Origin: Nonlabens sp. YIK11
GTDB lineage: Bacteria; Bacteroidota; Bacteroidia; Flavobacteriales; Flavobacteriaceae
Reading direction: 5' to 3'
Assembly (NCBI RefSeq): GCF_001413925.1
Contig: NZ_LBMJ01000001.1
Span: 1,321,001-1,385,000, forward strand
Length of the DNA: 64,000 nucleotides
Shown: positions 17,436 to 27,864 of the stretch, one piece after another
Numbering within the stretch: position 1 is the first letter of the stretch
How the letters are laid out: the number at the start of each line of letters is the position of its first letter
The notes under the pieces: model-generated
The model's input: the letters and a program-made list of their open reading frames with translations, nothing else
Database searches by the model: none
Told to the model about the DNA's origin: nothing
Program-made: the position numbers and the translations under genes

Positions 17436-18287
17436 CTAAACCTTAGTTGCTAGTATTGTCGCTGTATTTCCAGGACCACAGTCTTCGGTAGTATCTTGGC
17501 GCAATGATATGGTGAATTGAGAATCATCATTAGGATCATATTCACTGAAATCAACTGCAGGATCAGTCGTTGGACCTAAAAACAATTGAACACTACAACC
17601 ATTTCCAGTTCCCTGATCCACAAATCGAATTTTGTTACAAACAAAATTCATTCTGTAAGTACGGTCAGGAAAAGCATTAAACGGTGCATAATCAGATACA
17701 AATTGTCTTTGAAGGTTGTTATCGGCATTCGTAAGTGTGATAATTTCACCTGGCTCAAATACAGTACTATTTGGTGGTGCAAAATAGCCGCCACTCAATT
17801 GTGTAAGTTGATAATCACCAGTGAAAGCCGTGTTGTCTACAGGACAAACTTGAAATACATTGACGGTTACACGTTGATTTGTGAAATTATCAGCTGCATT
17901 AGGTGAACTTAATTCCAAAACTAATGGACGAGCATCTACCTCAACGTCTCCGTTTATGTCTGTACCAGTAATCGTTAAATCACCTTCATAAGACCCAGCT
18001 GGTATAGTAACCGTGTTGGGAACTGATACTGATCCAGCCACTACATCAGTAGCTTCATCAACAATTGATACATTATAGGTGCGATCTACATCTGAAAGAG
18101 AAGAAGCTTCAACAGGAATAGTTACCGCTCCATCAGAGTTAATCGTAATAGGTAGATCTACTGTTGTTACTTCAAAACTAAGTAAAGTCTCCCTATTGCT
18201 TCCATCGTATATAACATCTACATCTTCATTATCACAGGATACTACAGCCATGACTGCAGTTAATCCAAAAATTATAAGTTTTCTCAT
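17436..18287 (-). CDS. SusCD-associated lipoprotein, beta-sandwich type
   Basis: A 283-residue lipoprotein of unknown specific function. The signal peptide ends in VVSC with the lipid-modified Cys at 18. The N-terminal half (LLSFEVTTVDLPITINSDGAVTIPVEASSLSD, then VPNTVTIPAGSYEGDLTITG) resembles the DUF1735/DUF4843-type beta-sandwich domains often placed behind susD. The C-terminal half has four Cys and an aromatic-rich strand pattern (FTGDYQLTQLSGGYF), suggesting a second surface domain. It lies 17 bases after susD and is the last gene of the operon. It is probably a surface accessory that binds the imported ligand; this is inference. Confidence 0.7.
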   Translation of the reverse strand: MRKLIIFGLTAVMAVVSCDNEDVDVIYDGSNRETLLSFEVTTVDLPITINSDGAVTIPVEASSLSDVDRTYNVSIVDEATDVVAGSVSVPNTVTIPAGSYEGDLTITGTDINGDVEVDARPLVLELSSPNAADNFTNQRVTVNVFQVCPVDNTAFTGDYQLTQLSGGYFAPPNSTVFEPGEIITLTNADNNLQRQFVSDYAPFNAFPDRTYRMNFVCNKIRFVDQGTGNGCSVQLFLGPTTDPAVDFSEYDPNDDSQFTISLRQDTTEDCGPGNTATILATKV

Positions 18288-18304
18288 TTTTTTAATTTTT
18301 AAAA

Positions 18305-19807
18305 TTAATATCCAGGATTTTGTTGAATTGTTGTATTCACTCTAGTTTCATTTAGAGGAATTGGTAATGCGTTCAAACGGAAATCACTGAAAGGTAAATC
18401 ACAAACTGATGATGGGTAAAGGGTACAATCGGTTTCATTTCTGTCATACCCTTGGTTAGCTAATTCACCAATTCTTTTGATATCGATGTAACGATGACCT
18501 TCTGCAAACAATTCAATTTTACGTTCTTCCAAGATACCTGCAAAAGCTTGTTGCTGCGTTGTATATGCAGGAGCCGCAGTTTGAGTTGTATATCTTGCAT
18601 CTTGAATTATCTTCAACTGTCGCCCTACTTCCACAAAGTTGCTTGCATTCGCTGCTGCTTCAGCAAGTATAAAATGCATCTCAACAACTCTCATTACTTT
18701 AAGGTCGTTCGTATAACCAGCTATCAAACCGTTTAGGGTTGGGTCACCAGGATACTTATCTACAACAAGTACATCTGCATTACGTGGATCAAGTTCACTG
18801 TCATAATCATCAGAAATTACAGAAGTTGGGTCAATAAAGACAGGTCTTCTAATATCGCCGAAAGCGTCAAAATCTGCTTGTAACGAGTTAAACAGGTTAC
18901 GGCTCATCTCATAATTAACTGCCCCTTCAAAATCGCTCCTGTTAGTGTTGAATATTTGACCTGGTCTAGCAGTCGTATTCAACGTTTGCTCTAATTTGAA
19001 AATGATTTCATTTTCTCCAGATCCAGGTAGATCCTGCCAGATCGCTCTATAATCTTCCTCACTCGCCGTTGCTGGTAATGTATAGTCTGCTAATACAGAG
19101 TTGGCTGCCGCTACCGCAGTTGGGTAATCTCTATTATATAGTGCCATTCTAGCTCTAAGTGCTCTTACAAATCGAGCGTCAATGAACGTTTGACTCGCAG
19201 TCGTTCCTGCGGAAACGAATAAATCTTCGGCTTGCTGCAGGTCATTATAAATGAATTCCAAAGTTTCTCCGACTGTATTTCTAGGTAGAACAGTAGTTTG
19301 GGCAGGAACGAAATCCAAGTTAATAACTCCTAATGATGAGTTATCTGCTAAGTCTTCTGCGAAATAGCTCAACAATTTACTATGAGCATAGGCTCTGATG
19401 GTTAAAGCTTCAGCTATCGCTTCATTATATAAAGCTTGCTCATCAGCATCAGCTGGCTCAATGTTTTCTGCAGCGTCTAAAAGAACGTTTGCATCCAAAA
19501 TTGCCCCATAATTATTTACCCATATGGTACTGACAATATCTGTCGTCTCATTCAGGTTATATTGGTGCAATGATCCACCACTACCACCTACACGGCCAGC
19601 GGCTGCTTCATCTGTAAAAATTGCTGTGAATGCAATTTCGTTATCAGTGTTAACACCAGAGTAAACACCTAAAACACCTGTCTTCAAATCGTCGACATTT
19701 GCAAAGGCATTAGCTGCCAGAAGTTCTCCTGGCTGTATAATTTCAGTAGCGTCCTCACAAGCAAATGTGAGGGCTACCGCTGCAATTAATGTTACTATTT
19801 TTTTCAT
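18305..19807 (-). CDS. SusD/RagB-family nutrient-binding lipoprotein
   Basis: The extracellular lid lipoprotein of a SusCD importer. At 500 residues it has a lipoprotein signal ending in FACE (Cys 17), TPR-like helices (ALYNEAIAEALTIRAYAHSKLLSYFAED is the classic RagB segment; NTVGETLEFIYNDLQQAEDLF another), and the C-terminal EERKIELFAEGHRYIDIKRIG motif with the end VNTTIQQNPGY. It starts 12 bases after susC. No glycoside hydrolase or sulfatase lies nearby, so the ligand is not indicated; peptide-type RagAB systems look the same. Confidence 0.96.
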   Translation of the reverse strand: MKKIVTLIAAVALTFACEDATEIIQPGELLAANAFANVDDLKTGVLGVYSGVNTDNEIAFTAIFTDEAAAGRVGGSGGSLHQYNLNETTDIVSTIWVNNYGAILDANVLLDAAENIEPADADEQALYNEAIAEALTIRAYAHSKLLSYFAEDLADNSSLGVINLDFVPAQTTVLPRNTVGETLEFIYNDLQQAEDLFVSAGTTASQTFIDARFVRALRARMALYNRDYPTAVAAANSVLADYTLPATASEEDYRAIWQDLPGSGENEIIFKLEQTLNTTARPGQIFNTNRSDFEGAVNYEMSRNLFNSLQADFDAFGDIRRPVFIDPTSVISDDYDSELDPRNADVLVVDKYPGDPTLNGLIAGYTNDLKVMRVVEMHFILAEAAANASNFVEVGRQLKIIQDARYTTQTAAPAYTTQQQAFAGILEERKIELFAEGHRYIDIKRIGELANQGYDRNETDCTLYPSSVCDLPFSDFRLNALPIPLNETRVNTTIQQNPGY

Positions 19808-19819
19808 CTTTTTCTTTTT

Positions 19820-22800
19820 TTAAAAATTAATATCAACACCTAGTGAAACTATTCGTGATGTAGGATATCTGTTTTGGTCGATATTGCTAGGTCTTTCTGG
19901 GTCACTACCTCTCCATTTAGTGAATGTCAATAGATTCTCAGCATTAGCATAAATTCTCGCAGAATTAATGAAAGATTTCTCAACTAACGACTGAGGCAAA
20001 TTATAACCGAATTGAAGGAAACGCAATCTCAAGAAATCTGACTCTCTTAAGAAACGGTCTGTGTTAATACCGTTAGCCGCAAGGTTAGTAGCATTAATAG
20101 CTGGAATATCAGTAATACGATTATCTGGAGTCCAAGCTCTCTCAAAAGCACTACTTACCTGATACAGACCAATATTATCTGGATCTAAATAATCAGCAGC
20201 TTGCAAGTCAAATCTATCGATACCAGTCATATAGACAAAGTCCGCAGAAAGGAAGAAGTTTTTAAAACTTAGGTTAGTACCAAAACCTCCTTGGAAATCT
20301 GGTGTAAAGCTAGTGCCAGTATGTCTGCGATCTTCAGCGGTAATGTTTTCAGTAATGTTACCATCAATATCTTCAAATAATAAATTACCATTAGCTGGGT
20401 TTACTCCAATGTATGGTACTACGAAGTATTCGCTAATTTGTCTTCCAATTTCAATAACAGTACCTGAACCAGTATTGTCTTGTCTTCCATCTGGTAAGTC
20501 AACGAAAGTCACTTCATTCTCGTTGTAGGCAACGTTGGCATACACGCTCATTGCAAAATCACCATCCTTCTCAGCACGAATCAAGTCGTAATTAGCCCCT
20601 AATTCAATACCTCGGTTATATAGATCACCAATATTTGCTGTAGTTGAGTATACACCGTTAATACCCGATACGAAAGTGTCAAAGAATAAATCTGTTGTCT
20701 CTCTATCATAAAGTTCTAACGAACCTCTTAATCTATTATCAAACAAACCAAATTCTAATCCAATATTTAATGTGGATACATTCTCCCATTTCAAATCTGG
20801 GTTAGCAAGTACATTTGATCTTACGAAAGTTTGAGTGTCGTTATAACCTGTACCTGTAACGAAGAGCTGTCTAATATTACTTAGACCTGCGTAATAACCT
20901 CCTGCTATTCGATCGTTACCTGTTACACCATAGCTTACTCTTAACTTTAAGTTATTTACAACATCAGAGTCTGCTAGGAAGGCTTCTTTATGGATATTCC
21001 ATCTACCTGCAACGGAGTAGAATGTTCCGTAGGCGTTGTCATCTGTAAATCGGAAAGATGCATCACGTCTAAGAGTTCCCGTAAATCCATACTTCTCGTC
21101 ATAGTCGTAATCTACTTCACCAAAATAGGAGAATAGCCCAACGGTATTTTTGTTAGATCCAACAGTAGGAACGTAAATGTCGTCTGCACCACCATCTTGT
21201 AGGTAACCTGCGCCATCTCCAAATGCAAATGTTCTAGGATCTAGACCATTTTGGTTGTAGTTGAAGGATTTCAATTCACCTTTTACATATTCAACATATG
21301 CATTGGCAAGAACTCTGTGTTTTTTCTGAGCTTCAGTTCCGCTACCAAATCTTTTTTCCCATCCTAAATTTAGGTTAGAATTAAAACGAAAATCTCTTAG
21401 GAAACTTTCACTTTGATCACCTTCTAACTGACCGGCACCTCTAATCAATGAAAGCGCTGACGTTGGTGGGTTAGCTCTAATTCCTATGACGTTTTGATAA
21501 TCTACCCCTAAGCGGTAACGTAATGTAAATTCGTCCGAAAGATCATAAGCAAAATCACCACCTAGTATAAGCTTTAATTCATCATCGCGATTGATGTTTT
21601 GAAGGTTATTGTCAATAACAACGAATGGAGATAATTGAATTCCATTGAAATAGCTTAACAATGAGGCTGGGTCTTGTCTATAGTCTGCTGGATCTAGATA
21701 CGGTCTTGCATTAAAGGCCGCTTGGATAGAACTAAAATAGATAAAGTTGTTTCTTCCATTAGTCGTTTCTGTTTGAGACTCATTTTTTGAGTAACCCATC
21801 AAAGCGTTTGTGGAATATCTAAACTTACCGTTTTCTGATTTACCAGTGATATTAGTTCTAAAGTTAAACCTTTGGATACCAGTGTTAATCAAAGTACCTT
21901 CTTGATTAGTATAGTTTAATGATGTAAACTGAGTAGAATTTTCGCCACCTGAAGTCAAACTAAGGTTATGCGATTGATTTACACCTGTTCTGAAAAAGTA
22001 ATCTTGAAAACTTTGACTAACTGTAAAATTATCAATTTCAGCATCGGTAAGTGATTGACCTAATCCTGTGTTTTGTCTTCTTTCTAACCTTAAGTAACCA
22101 GATGCATCATAAAGATCATAATCTCTTTCTATAAAACTTGAGAAAGAAGTTGTACCGTTATAGCTGATACGCAATGGAGAGTTGAATTTACCACCTTTAG
22201 TCGTTATGATGATAACACCATTAGCACCTCTGTTACCGTAAATCGCTGTAGCTGCAGCATCTTTAAGCACAGTAGTGGACTCAACGTCATTTGGGTTAAA
22301 TGATCTAAAAGTATCCTCATCAACAGGTACACCATCAACAATGATCAAAGGTTCAGTATTTCCATTTATGGAGCTGGCACCACGCAATTGTATTGTTGAG
22401 TTAGCGCCAGGTTGACCTGTTCCTGTTTGTACGATTAATCCAGGCACCTGCCCTTGTAATCGTTGCAGAATGGACGCGTTGGGTCTGTCTTGAGTGTCTT
22501 CACCAGAAACCGTAGTAGCCGCTACGTTGCTAGTCGCTGAACTGGCAGATCTATATGCTTGTACAACTACTGCATCAAGAGAAGTTGAAAGAGTAGTGTT
22601 AATCGTGGTTTGATTTCCCACCACCTTCTCTACACTGTCATAACCACTAAAGGAAAATACCAGGGTATCTTCTGAGTTTGCTGAAATGGTATAATTACCA
22701 TCAAAATCTGTTGTGGTAGCGTTTGAACTACCTTTTACCAGTACCGTTGCTCCAAGTATAGGAGCTCCTTCTGGGTCAGTTACCTTACCGGTAACCGTTT

Positions 22801-22870
22801 GCTGCGCAAAAGCTACTTGCACAACTAACGCTAGTAAAAGCGTCAAAATTCCATTTAATTTTGTTTTCAT
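19820..22870 (-). CDS. SusC/RagA-family TonB-dependent outer-membrane transporter
   Basis: The outer-membrane channel of the pair, 1016 residues. It has a signal peptide ending in VAFAQ, a carboxypeptidase-regulatory-like domain (VTGKVTDPEGAPILGATVLVKG, about residues 26-105), the plug with QLRGASSINGNTEPLIIVDGVPV and ITTKGGK, and a 22-strand barrel ending in a strand that finishes with Phe (VSLGVDINF). There is no anti-sigma or sensor gene nearby, so regulation is not the usual PUL type. The 117 bases upstream hold TTTTTTGG and TAATTC, a weak promoter candidate. Confidence 0.97.
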   Translation of the reverse strand: MKTKLNGILTLLLALVVQVAFAQQTVTGKVTDPEGAPILGATVLVKGSSNATTTDFDGNYTISANSEDTLVFSFSGYDSVEKVVGNQTTINTTLSTSLDAVVVQAYRSASSATSNVAATTVSGEDTQDRPNASILQRLQGQVPGLIVQTGTGQPGANSTIQLRGASSINGNTEPLIIVDGVPVDEDTFRSFNPNDVESTTVLKDAAATAIYGNRGANGVIIITTKGGKFNSPLRISYNGTTSFSSFIERDYDLYDASGYLRLERRQNTGLGQSLTDAEIDNFTVSQSFQDYFFRTGVNQSHNLSLTSGGENSTQFTSLNYTNQEGTLINTGIQRFNFRTNITGKSENGKFRYSTNALMGYSKNESQTETTNGRNNFIYFSSIQAAFNARPYLDPADYRQDPASLLSYFNGIQLSPFVVIDNNLQNINRDDELKLILGGDFAYDLSDEFTLRYRLGVDYQNVIGIRANPPTSALSLIRGAGQLEGDQSESFLRDFRFNSNLNLGWEKRFGSGTEAQKKHRVLANAYVEYVKGELKSFNYNQNGLDPRTFAFGDGAGYLQDGGADDIYVPTVGSNKNTVGLFSYFGEVDYDYDEKYGFTGTLRRDASFRFTDDNAYGTFYSVAGRWNIHKEAFLADSDVVNNLKLRVSYGVTGNDRIAGGYYAGLSNIRQLFVTGTGYNDTQTFVRSNVLANPDLKWENVSTLNIGLEFGLFDNRLRGSLELYDRETTDLFFDTFVSGINGVYSTTANIGDLYNRGIELGANYDLIRAEKDGDFAMSVYANVAYNENEVTFVDLPDGRQDNTGSGTVIEIGRQISEYFVVPYIGVNPANGNLLFEDIDGNITENITAEDRRHTGTSFTPDFQGGFGTNLSFKNFFLSADFVYMTGIDRFDLQAADYLDPDNIGLYQVSSAFERAWTPDNRITDIPAINATNLAANGINTDRFLRESDFLRLRFLQFGYNLPQSLVEKSFINSARIYANAENLLTFTKWRGSDPERPSNIDQNRYPTSRIVSLGVDINF

Positions 22871-22987
22871 GTTTAGATTTATTTGAATTAGCCAGCGCCA
22901 AAAGTGCCAAAAAACAGTTAATAAAACAACTTTTCAGGACTAATTTATGGAATTATTTAAGGGCAGCTTAACAATAAGGTAACTTTA

Positions 22988-24637
22988 CTAAAATAATATA
23001 GTAAAATTTAGATGGGCTATAGTGTTGGAAATGCTTTCATTAGAACTTAAAAATCGTCCGTTAGCGACCTCCAGTCTTAGGATTCCTGCTTGAGTTAGTA
23101 TTCCGAATCCTGCACCAAACGAGTATAAAAATTGAGGTTTTCTCTGTATATAATCTTCAAAAACGCCACCGTCGTTCAATAAGTTGATGTAAAACCGGTC
23201 GTTGAAACTGTATCTAAAGTCAGTTTGCAGTAAGGTGTATGCCGCTGTATCGATGCTATTTTGATTAAATCCTCTAATTGTCTTGATTCCACCTATTTGT
23301 GTCAATTCGTTAAATTGCAATCGTTCCGTTTTCAAAAGGTGTGCATTTATACTTGTTTTTAAGCTCAACTTATTCAATAACGGCCAGAGATTTTCAAACG
23401 ACAAGTCCATTGAATATTGACCATTGGACTGATTTTCCAAATTTCTATGGTAATAGCCCATGCCTAACAAAAAGCTCAGGGTTTCTGGTTGAAGCGTGTT
23501 TGCGGAATTCCCTCCATAAGTTAATTGTGTTGCAACACCGCGTGTTTGAAAGTTGTTTACATTGATCAGATTGTTTTCCTCAGTAGAGGATTTGCTGTAA
23601 TAATTCAGTTGCGTGTTCCAGCTGCCCAAAAATTGGTAACTCAATCCTGCCACAAAACTTGAGTTTTGATAAATAGAATCCCTTCTCGTTATATCAAGGC
23701 TACTTGTAATTCCTATTCGTTCAAATAATAAGGATGGAACATTTAGTTGTAACGAGATATTAGTTTGATCATTATTATCATTGCGATACTCAAAGTCAAA
23801 TCGCTCTCCACGATTAAAATTATTAATCAGACTGGCATCGACAAACCCATTTATATTCAGTTTTCCATCCTCATCAGTATTGAAACCAATCAACCCATCG
23901 GCTTTATTCGCATTTTTTTTTCTTAAGTAAACGTAAAGTAGGGTGCTGTCTTTTTTAAAAAGAGCTTCTGGCTCTTTGATGCTTTCCAAGTATTTCAAAT
24001 TTGCCAACCTCGTCGAGAGGCGATTTACATTTTTGCTGTTAAGTTTTGTATGGTTGGCTACAAGATTTTCGATAACATTTCTTGGGTACTTTGGGTATCC
24101 ATTCACAATAATTCTGTCAATTTGCCGCTGCTCGATATTTTTCACCTCATAAAATAAGGTGGCCGTGTCTTGCTTGGTGAAATTCCAACGGTTGATAATG
24201 ACTTCTGCAAAAGGAGAACCTTGATTGTTGTATTTTTTTTGAACTGCTTCAAGTTCTTCAAGAAATTTATCTGGTGTTGTTTTTTTAGGTCGCTTTCGCG
24301 AAAGCGAACTCTCCATTATTATTCCATTTTCCATGTTATCATCTTCCTTCATGATGATTGTCGTGAAAGGTTTGTTGAGAACGATACTTAACTGGTTGGT
24401 GTTTTTTCTTAATGTGTCCGCAATGATTAGATTGAGGTAGCCTTTACGGATCAAATTGATTTTAATGCTATCTAATCGCCGGCTGGAGATCTGATTTTCT
24501 GTTTTCTTTAGAAAAATAGTATCCATCGGCTGTATCGATTGTGCATCTGGTAATAAGAATATTTGGGTGTGATCTGTTTGCGCAAAAAGACCAATGCTAA
24601 AAAGTATATATATAATAAGGACTGATTTCTTTATCAA
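22988..24637 (-). CDS. BamA/TamA-like outer-membrane protein
   Basis: A 549-residue outer-membrane protein starting with TTG at 24637; no ATG lies upstream in frame. It has a signal peptide (IIYILFSIGLFAQ), two or three POTRA-like segments (residues roughly 45-250, with GYLNLIIAD, YNNQGSPFAEVIINRW, RIIVNGYPKYPRNVIENLV), and a C-terminal barrel that ends LNFTILF. The motif IGGIKTIRGFNQNSID matches the conserved xRGF loop of the Omp85 superfamily. It is shorter than BamA and is therefore an accessory Omp85 member; its clients are unknown. A palindrome copy encodes SLSRKR between POTRA-like segments. Confidence 0.78.
   Translation of the reverse strand: MIKKSVLIIYILFSIGLFAQTDHTQIFLLPDAQSIQPMDTIFLKKTENQISSRRLDSIKINLIRKGYLNLIIADTLRKNTNQLSIVLNKPFTTIIMKEDDNMENGIIMESSLSRKRPKKTTPDKFLEELEAVQKKYNNQGSPFAEVIINRWNFTKQDTATLFYEVKNIEQRQIDRIIVNGYPKYPRNVIENLVANHTKLNSKNVNRLSTRLANLKYLESIKEPEALFKKDSTLLYVYLRKKNANKADGLIGFNTDEDGKLNINGFVDASLINNFNRGERFDFEYRNDNNDQTNISLQLNVPSLLFERIGITSSLDITRRDSIYQNSSFVAGLSYQFLGSWNTQLNYYSKSSTEENNLINVNNFQTRGVATQLTYGGNSANTLQPETLSFLLGMGYYHRNLENQSNGQYSMDLSFENLWPLLNKLSLKTSINAHLLKTERLQFNELTQIGGIKTIRGFNQNSIDTAAYTLLQTDFRYSFNDRFYINLLNDGGVFEDYIQRKPQFLYSFGAGFGILTQAGILRLEVANGRFLSSNESISNTIAHLNFTILF
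24290..24307. repeat. Palindromic element copy 6 (in BamA-like gene)
   Basis: Perfect 18-bp palindrome TCGCTTTCGCGAAAGCGA, read as SLSRKR on the coding minus strand. Confidence 0.95.
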
Positions 24638-24731
24638 GGGAATCTCTATTTAGCTTATGCCGCAAAAATGGGATTACTAATCTTTTTAAGATTATGTCAA
24701 AAAAAGTTATGGTAAAAACTTGGAAATGAGA

Positions 24732-24762
24732 TTTGAATAAGTAAATATTATTCATACCTTTG
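24732..24762 (+). promoter_or_regulatory. Promoter of rpsL and the ribosomal cluster
   Basis: TTTG (24732-24735), 19 bases, then TACCTTTG (24755-24762): a complete Bacteroidota promoter with ideal spacing, the best in the window. It predicts a leader of about 38 bases. That leader holds a small perfect hairpin, CCCTA (24767-24771) with TAGGG (24775-24779), just after the expected transcription start. Confidence 0.8.
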
Positions 24763-24804
24763 CCGACCCTAAAATAGGGGATTAATTTATTAGCGTAAAA
24801 CAAT

Positions 24805-25179
24805 ATGCCAACGATTTCACAATTAGTACGTAAAGGAAGGTCCAAAATAACCAAGAAGAGCAAATCGGCTGCTTTAGATTCTTGTCCTCAACGTCGTGGA
24901 GTTTGTACTCGTGTTTACACTACTACACCTAAGAAACCTAACTCAGCAATGAGAAAGGTGGCACGTGTAAGACTTACCAATGGTAAGGAAGTGAATGCAT
25001 ACATTCCAGGAGAAGGACACAATCTACAAGAGCACTCGATAGTATTGGTTAGAGGTGGAAGGGTAAAGGATTTACCAGGAGTTAGATACCACATCGTTCG
25101 TGGGGCGCTGGACACCGCAGGTGTTGCAGATCGCACGCAACGTAGGTCTAAGTATGGTGCAAAACGCCCTAAGAAGTAA
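24805..25179 (+). CDS. rpsL: 30S ribosomal protein S12 (uS12)
   Basis: Decoding-centre protein of 124 residues, first gene of the cluster. The loops that contact the decoding site, [12 protein letters not shown] and [14 protein letters not shown], carry the standard lysines, so no streptomycin-resistance change is visible. It is transcribed from a textbook promoter 70 to 40 bases upstream. A 54-base gap leads to rpsG. Confidence 0.99.
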   Translation: MPTISQLVRKGRSKITKKSKSAALDSCPQRRGVCTRVYTTTPKKPNSAMRKVARVRLTNGKEVNAYIPGEGHNLQEHSIVLVRGGRVKDLPGVRYHIVRGALDTAGVADRTQRRSKYGAKRPKK

Positions 25180-25233
25180 TTAACTTTTAGTGTTCACAAT
25201 GTGGGCATCTAATAACAAACTCAAAGAGAAGAA

Positions 25234-25710
25234 ATGAGAAAAAGACAGGCAAAAAAACGCCCGATCCTTCCAGATCCGCGTTTCAATGACCAGCTAGTGA
25301 CTCGATTTGTCAACATGATGATGTTGCATGGTAAGAAGTCAGTAGCATTTAAAATTTTCTATGATGCGATGGATATCGTTGAAGAGAAAAACCAAGATGA
25401 GGAAAAGACTTCACTTGAAATATGGAAAGATGCGTTATCAAACGTAATGCCTCACGTAGAGGTGCGTAGCCGTCGTGTAGGTGGTGCGACTTTCCAGATT
25501 CCAATGCAAATACGTCCAGATAGAAAGATTTCAACCGCAATGAAATGGTTGATAAGCTATTCTAGAAAGCGTAATGAGAAGTCTTTCTCCCAAAAACTGG
25601 CTGCTGAAGTCCTTGCCGCGGCAAAGGAAGAAGGTGCAGCAGTTAAGAAGAAAACAGATACTCATAAAATGGCAGAAGCCAATAAGGCATTCTCACACTT
25701 TAGATTCTAA
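25234..25710 (+). CDS. rpsG: 30S ribosomal protein S7 (uS7)
   Basis: Nucleates assembly of the 30S head by binding the 3' domain of 16S rRNA and lines the E site. The 158-residue chain has the usual [18 protein letters not shown] start and [18 protein letters not shown] helix, and ends in KAFSHFRF. fusA starts two bases after its stop, so the pair is tightly coupled. Confidence 0.99.
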   Translation: MRKRQAKKRPILPDPRFNDQLVTRFVNMMMLHGKKSVAFKIFYDAMDIVEEKNQDEEKTSLEIWKDALSNVMPHVEVRSRRVGGATFQIPMQIRPDRKISTAMKWLISYSRKRNEKSFSQKLAAEVLAAAKEEGAAVKKKTDTHKMAEANKAFSHFRF

Positions 25711-25712
25711 AA

Positions 25713-27854
25713 ATGGCACAAAGAGACTTAAAATACACAAGAAATATTGGAATTGCTGCGCACATTGATGCGGGTAAAACCACTACGACAGAGCGTATTC
25801 TTTTTTATACTGGAGTAAGCCATAAAATAGGAGAGGTGCATGATGGTGCAGCTACTATGGACTGGATGGAGCAAGAGCAGGAGCGTGGTATTACGATCAC
25901 ATCTGCAGCTACAACTTGTACCTGGAAGTTCCCTATGGAGAACGCACAGCCGTTACCAGAAACTAAGGATTATCACTTTAATATTATTGACACTCCTGGG
26001 CACGTTGACTTTACTGTAGAGGTAAATAGATCATTGCGTGTACTTGATGGGTTGGTATTCTTGTTTAGTGCGGTTGATGGTGTTGAGCCACAATCAGAAA
26101 CAAACTGGAGACTAGCTGATAACTATAAAGTACCACGTATAGGTTTCGTAAACAAAATGGACCGTCAAGGTTCTAACTTTCTTGCTGTATGTCAGCAAGT
26201 AAAAGATATGTTGAAGTCTAATGCGGTGCCTATCGTATTGAATATTGGTGATGAAGGTGACTTCAAAGGAATAGTTGATCTTGTAAAAAATCGTGCGATT
26301 GTATGGCATGATGATACTCAAGGCGCAACATTTGATGTTATTGAAATCCCAGAAGAACTTAAGGCTGAGGCTCGTAAATATAGAGGTATGCTTATCGAAG
26401 AGGTAGCTACTTATGACGAGAGCCTTCTTGAGAAATATATGGAAGATGAAGATTCCATAACTGAGGAGGAAGTGCATGCAGCACTACGTGCCGCAGTAAT
26501 GGATATGGCAATCATTCCAATGATTTGTGGTTCTGCATTTAAAAACAAGGGTGTTCAATTCCTATTGGACGCTGTATGTAGATACCTACCTGCTCCAACT
26601 GATAAGGAAGGAATCGTTGGTATCAACCCTGATACTGATGAAAAGGAATTACGTAAGCCTGATGTAACTGCACCATTTGCAGCTCTTGCATTCAAGATTG
26701 CTACTGACCCATTTGTAGGTCGTTTGGCGTTCTTCCGTGCTTATTCAGGTCGTTTGGATGCCGGTTCCTACATATTGAACAATCGTTCAGGTAAGAAAGA
26801 GCGTATCTCACGTATTTACCAAATGCACTCCAACAAGCAAAACGCTATCGATTATATCGAGGCTGGAGATATAGGTGCTGCGGTAGGATTTAAAGACATC
26901 AAGACTGGTGATACCATGTCTGATGAAAAGCATCCAATCGTATTGGAGTCCATGGACTTCCCTGATCCGGTAATTGGTATTGCGGTAGAGCCTAAAACCA
27001 AAGCAGACGTTGATAAATTGGGTATGGCTTTGGCTAAATTGGCTGAAGAAGATCCAACATTCCAAGTAAGAACTGACGAGGCTTCTGGCCAGACGATCAT
27101 TTCAGGAATGGGTGAGCTTCACTTAGATATCATCGTTGATCGTTTGAGACGTGAGTTCAAGGTAGAAGTAAATCAAGGTGCACCTCAAGTAGAGTACAAA
27201 GAGGCCATCACTAGATCTGCAGATCACCGTGAGACTTACAAAAAGCAATCTGGTGGACGTGGTAAGTTTGGGGATATCGTATTTACTATGGAGCCTGCTC
27301 ATGAAGATGCAGAAGGTAAAGTAGCAGAAGGTCTTCAATTTATCAATGAAATCAAAGGTGGTAATATTCCTAAGGAATTTATCCCAGCGATTGAGAAAGG
27401 ATTTAGAGAAGCAATGAATAACGGTCCTTTAGCAGGATTTGAGATGGATAGTATGAGAGTAACTCTTAAGGATGGATCTTTCCACCCAGTAGACTCTGAT
27501 GCTCTATCATTTGAACTTGCTGCTAGAATGGGTTACAAAGCTGCTTCAAAAGCTGCTGGTGCCGTAATTCTTGAGCCTATCATGAAAGTAGAGGTAATCA
27601 CTCCAGAAGAAAACATGGGTGATATCGTTGGTGACTTGAACCGTCGCCGTGGGCAAGTAAATGATATGAGCGATAGAGCTGGTGCTAAAGTGGTAAAGGC
27701 AGAAGTTCCTCTTTCAGAGATGTTCGGTTATGTTACGACTCTTAGAACGCTTTCTTCAGGTCGTGCAACATCCACTATGGAATTTGCTCACTATGCAGAA
27801 ACTCCTTCTAGTATTAGTGAAGAAGTAATCGCAGCAGCAAAAGGTAACAATTAA
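25713..27854 (+). CDS. fusA: Elongation factor G
   Basis: GTPase that drives translocation on the ribosome. At 713 residues it is full length. The G motifs are [15 protein letters not shown] (G1), [11 protein letters not shown] (G2), DTPGHVDFT (G3) and NKMD (G4), with [10 protein letters not shown] as G5. Domain IV has [10 protein letters not shown] in place of the usual GGxGQY(F/A), with Lys where Gln is common; this may simply be a lineage feature. No tuf gene follows; rpsJ comes 10 bases later. Confidence 0.98.
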   Translation: MAQRDLKYTRNIGIAAHIDAGKTTTTERILFYTGVSHKIGEVHDGAATMDWMEQEQERGITITSAATTCTWKFPMENAQPLPETKDYHFNIIDTPGHVDFTVEVNRSLRVLDGLVFLFSAVDGVEPQSETNWRLADNYKVPRIGFVNKMDRQGSNFLAVCQQVKDMLKSNAVPIVLNIGDEGDFKGIVDLVKNRAIVWHDDTQGATFDVIEIPEELKAEARKYRGMLIEEVATYDESLLEKYMEDEDSITEEEVHAALRAAVMDMAIIPMICGSAFKNKGVQFLLDAVCRYLPAPTDKEGIVGINPDTDEKELRKPDVTAPFAALAFKIATDPFVGRLAFFRAYSGRLDAGSYILNNRSGKKERISRIYQMHSNKQNAIDYIEAGDIGAAVGFKDIKTGDTMSDEKHPIVLESMDFPDPVIGIAVEPKTKADVDKLGMALAKLAEEDPTFQVRTDEASGQTIISGMGELHLDIIVDRLRREFKVEVNQGAPQVEYKEAITRSADHRETYKKQSGGRGKFGDIVFTMEPAHEDAEGKVAEGLQFINEIKGGNIPKEFIPAIEKGFREAMNNGPLAGFEMDSMRVTLKDGSFHPVDSDALSFELAARMGYKAASKAAGAVILEPIMKVEVITPEENMGDIVGDLNRRRGQVNDMSDRAGAKVVKAEVPLSEMFGYVTTLRTLSSGRATSTMEFAHYAETPSSISEEVIAAAKGNN

Positions 27855-27864
27855 TTTTCAAGAG

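Noticed and set aside
22984..23005. AT-rich inverted repeat TTTACTA/TAGTAAA at the end of the BamA-like gene
   Set aside because: The stem has little G+C and no T run follows on the minus strand, so I do not call it a terminator.
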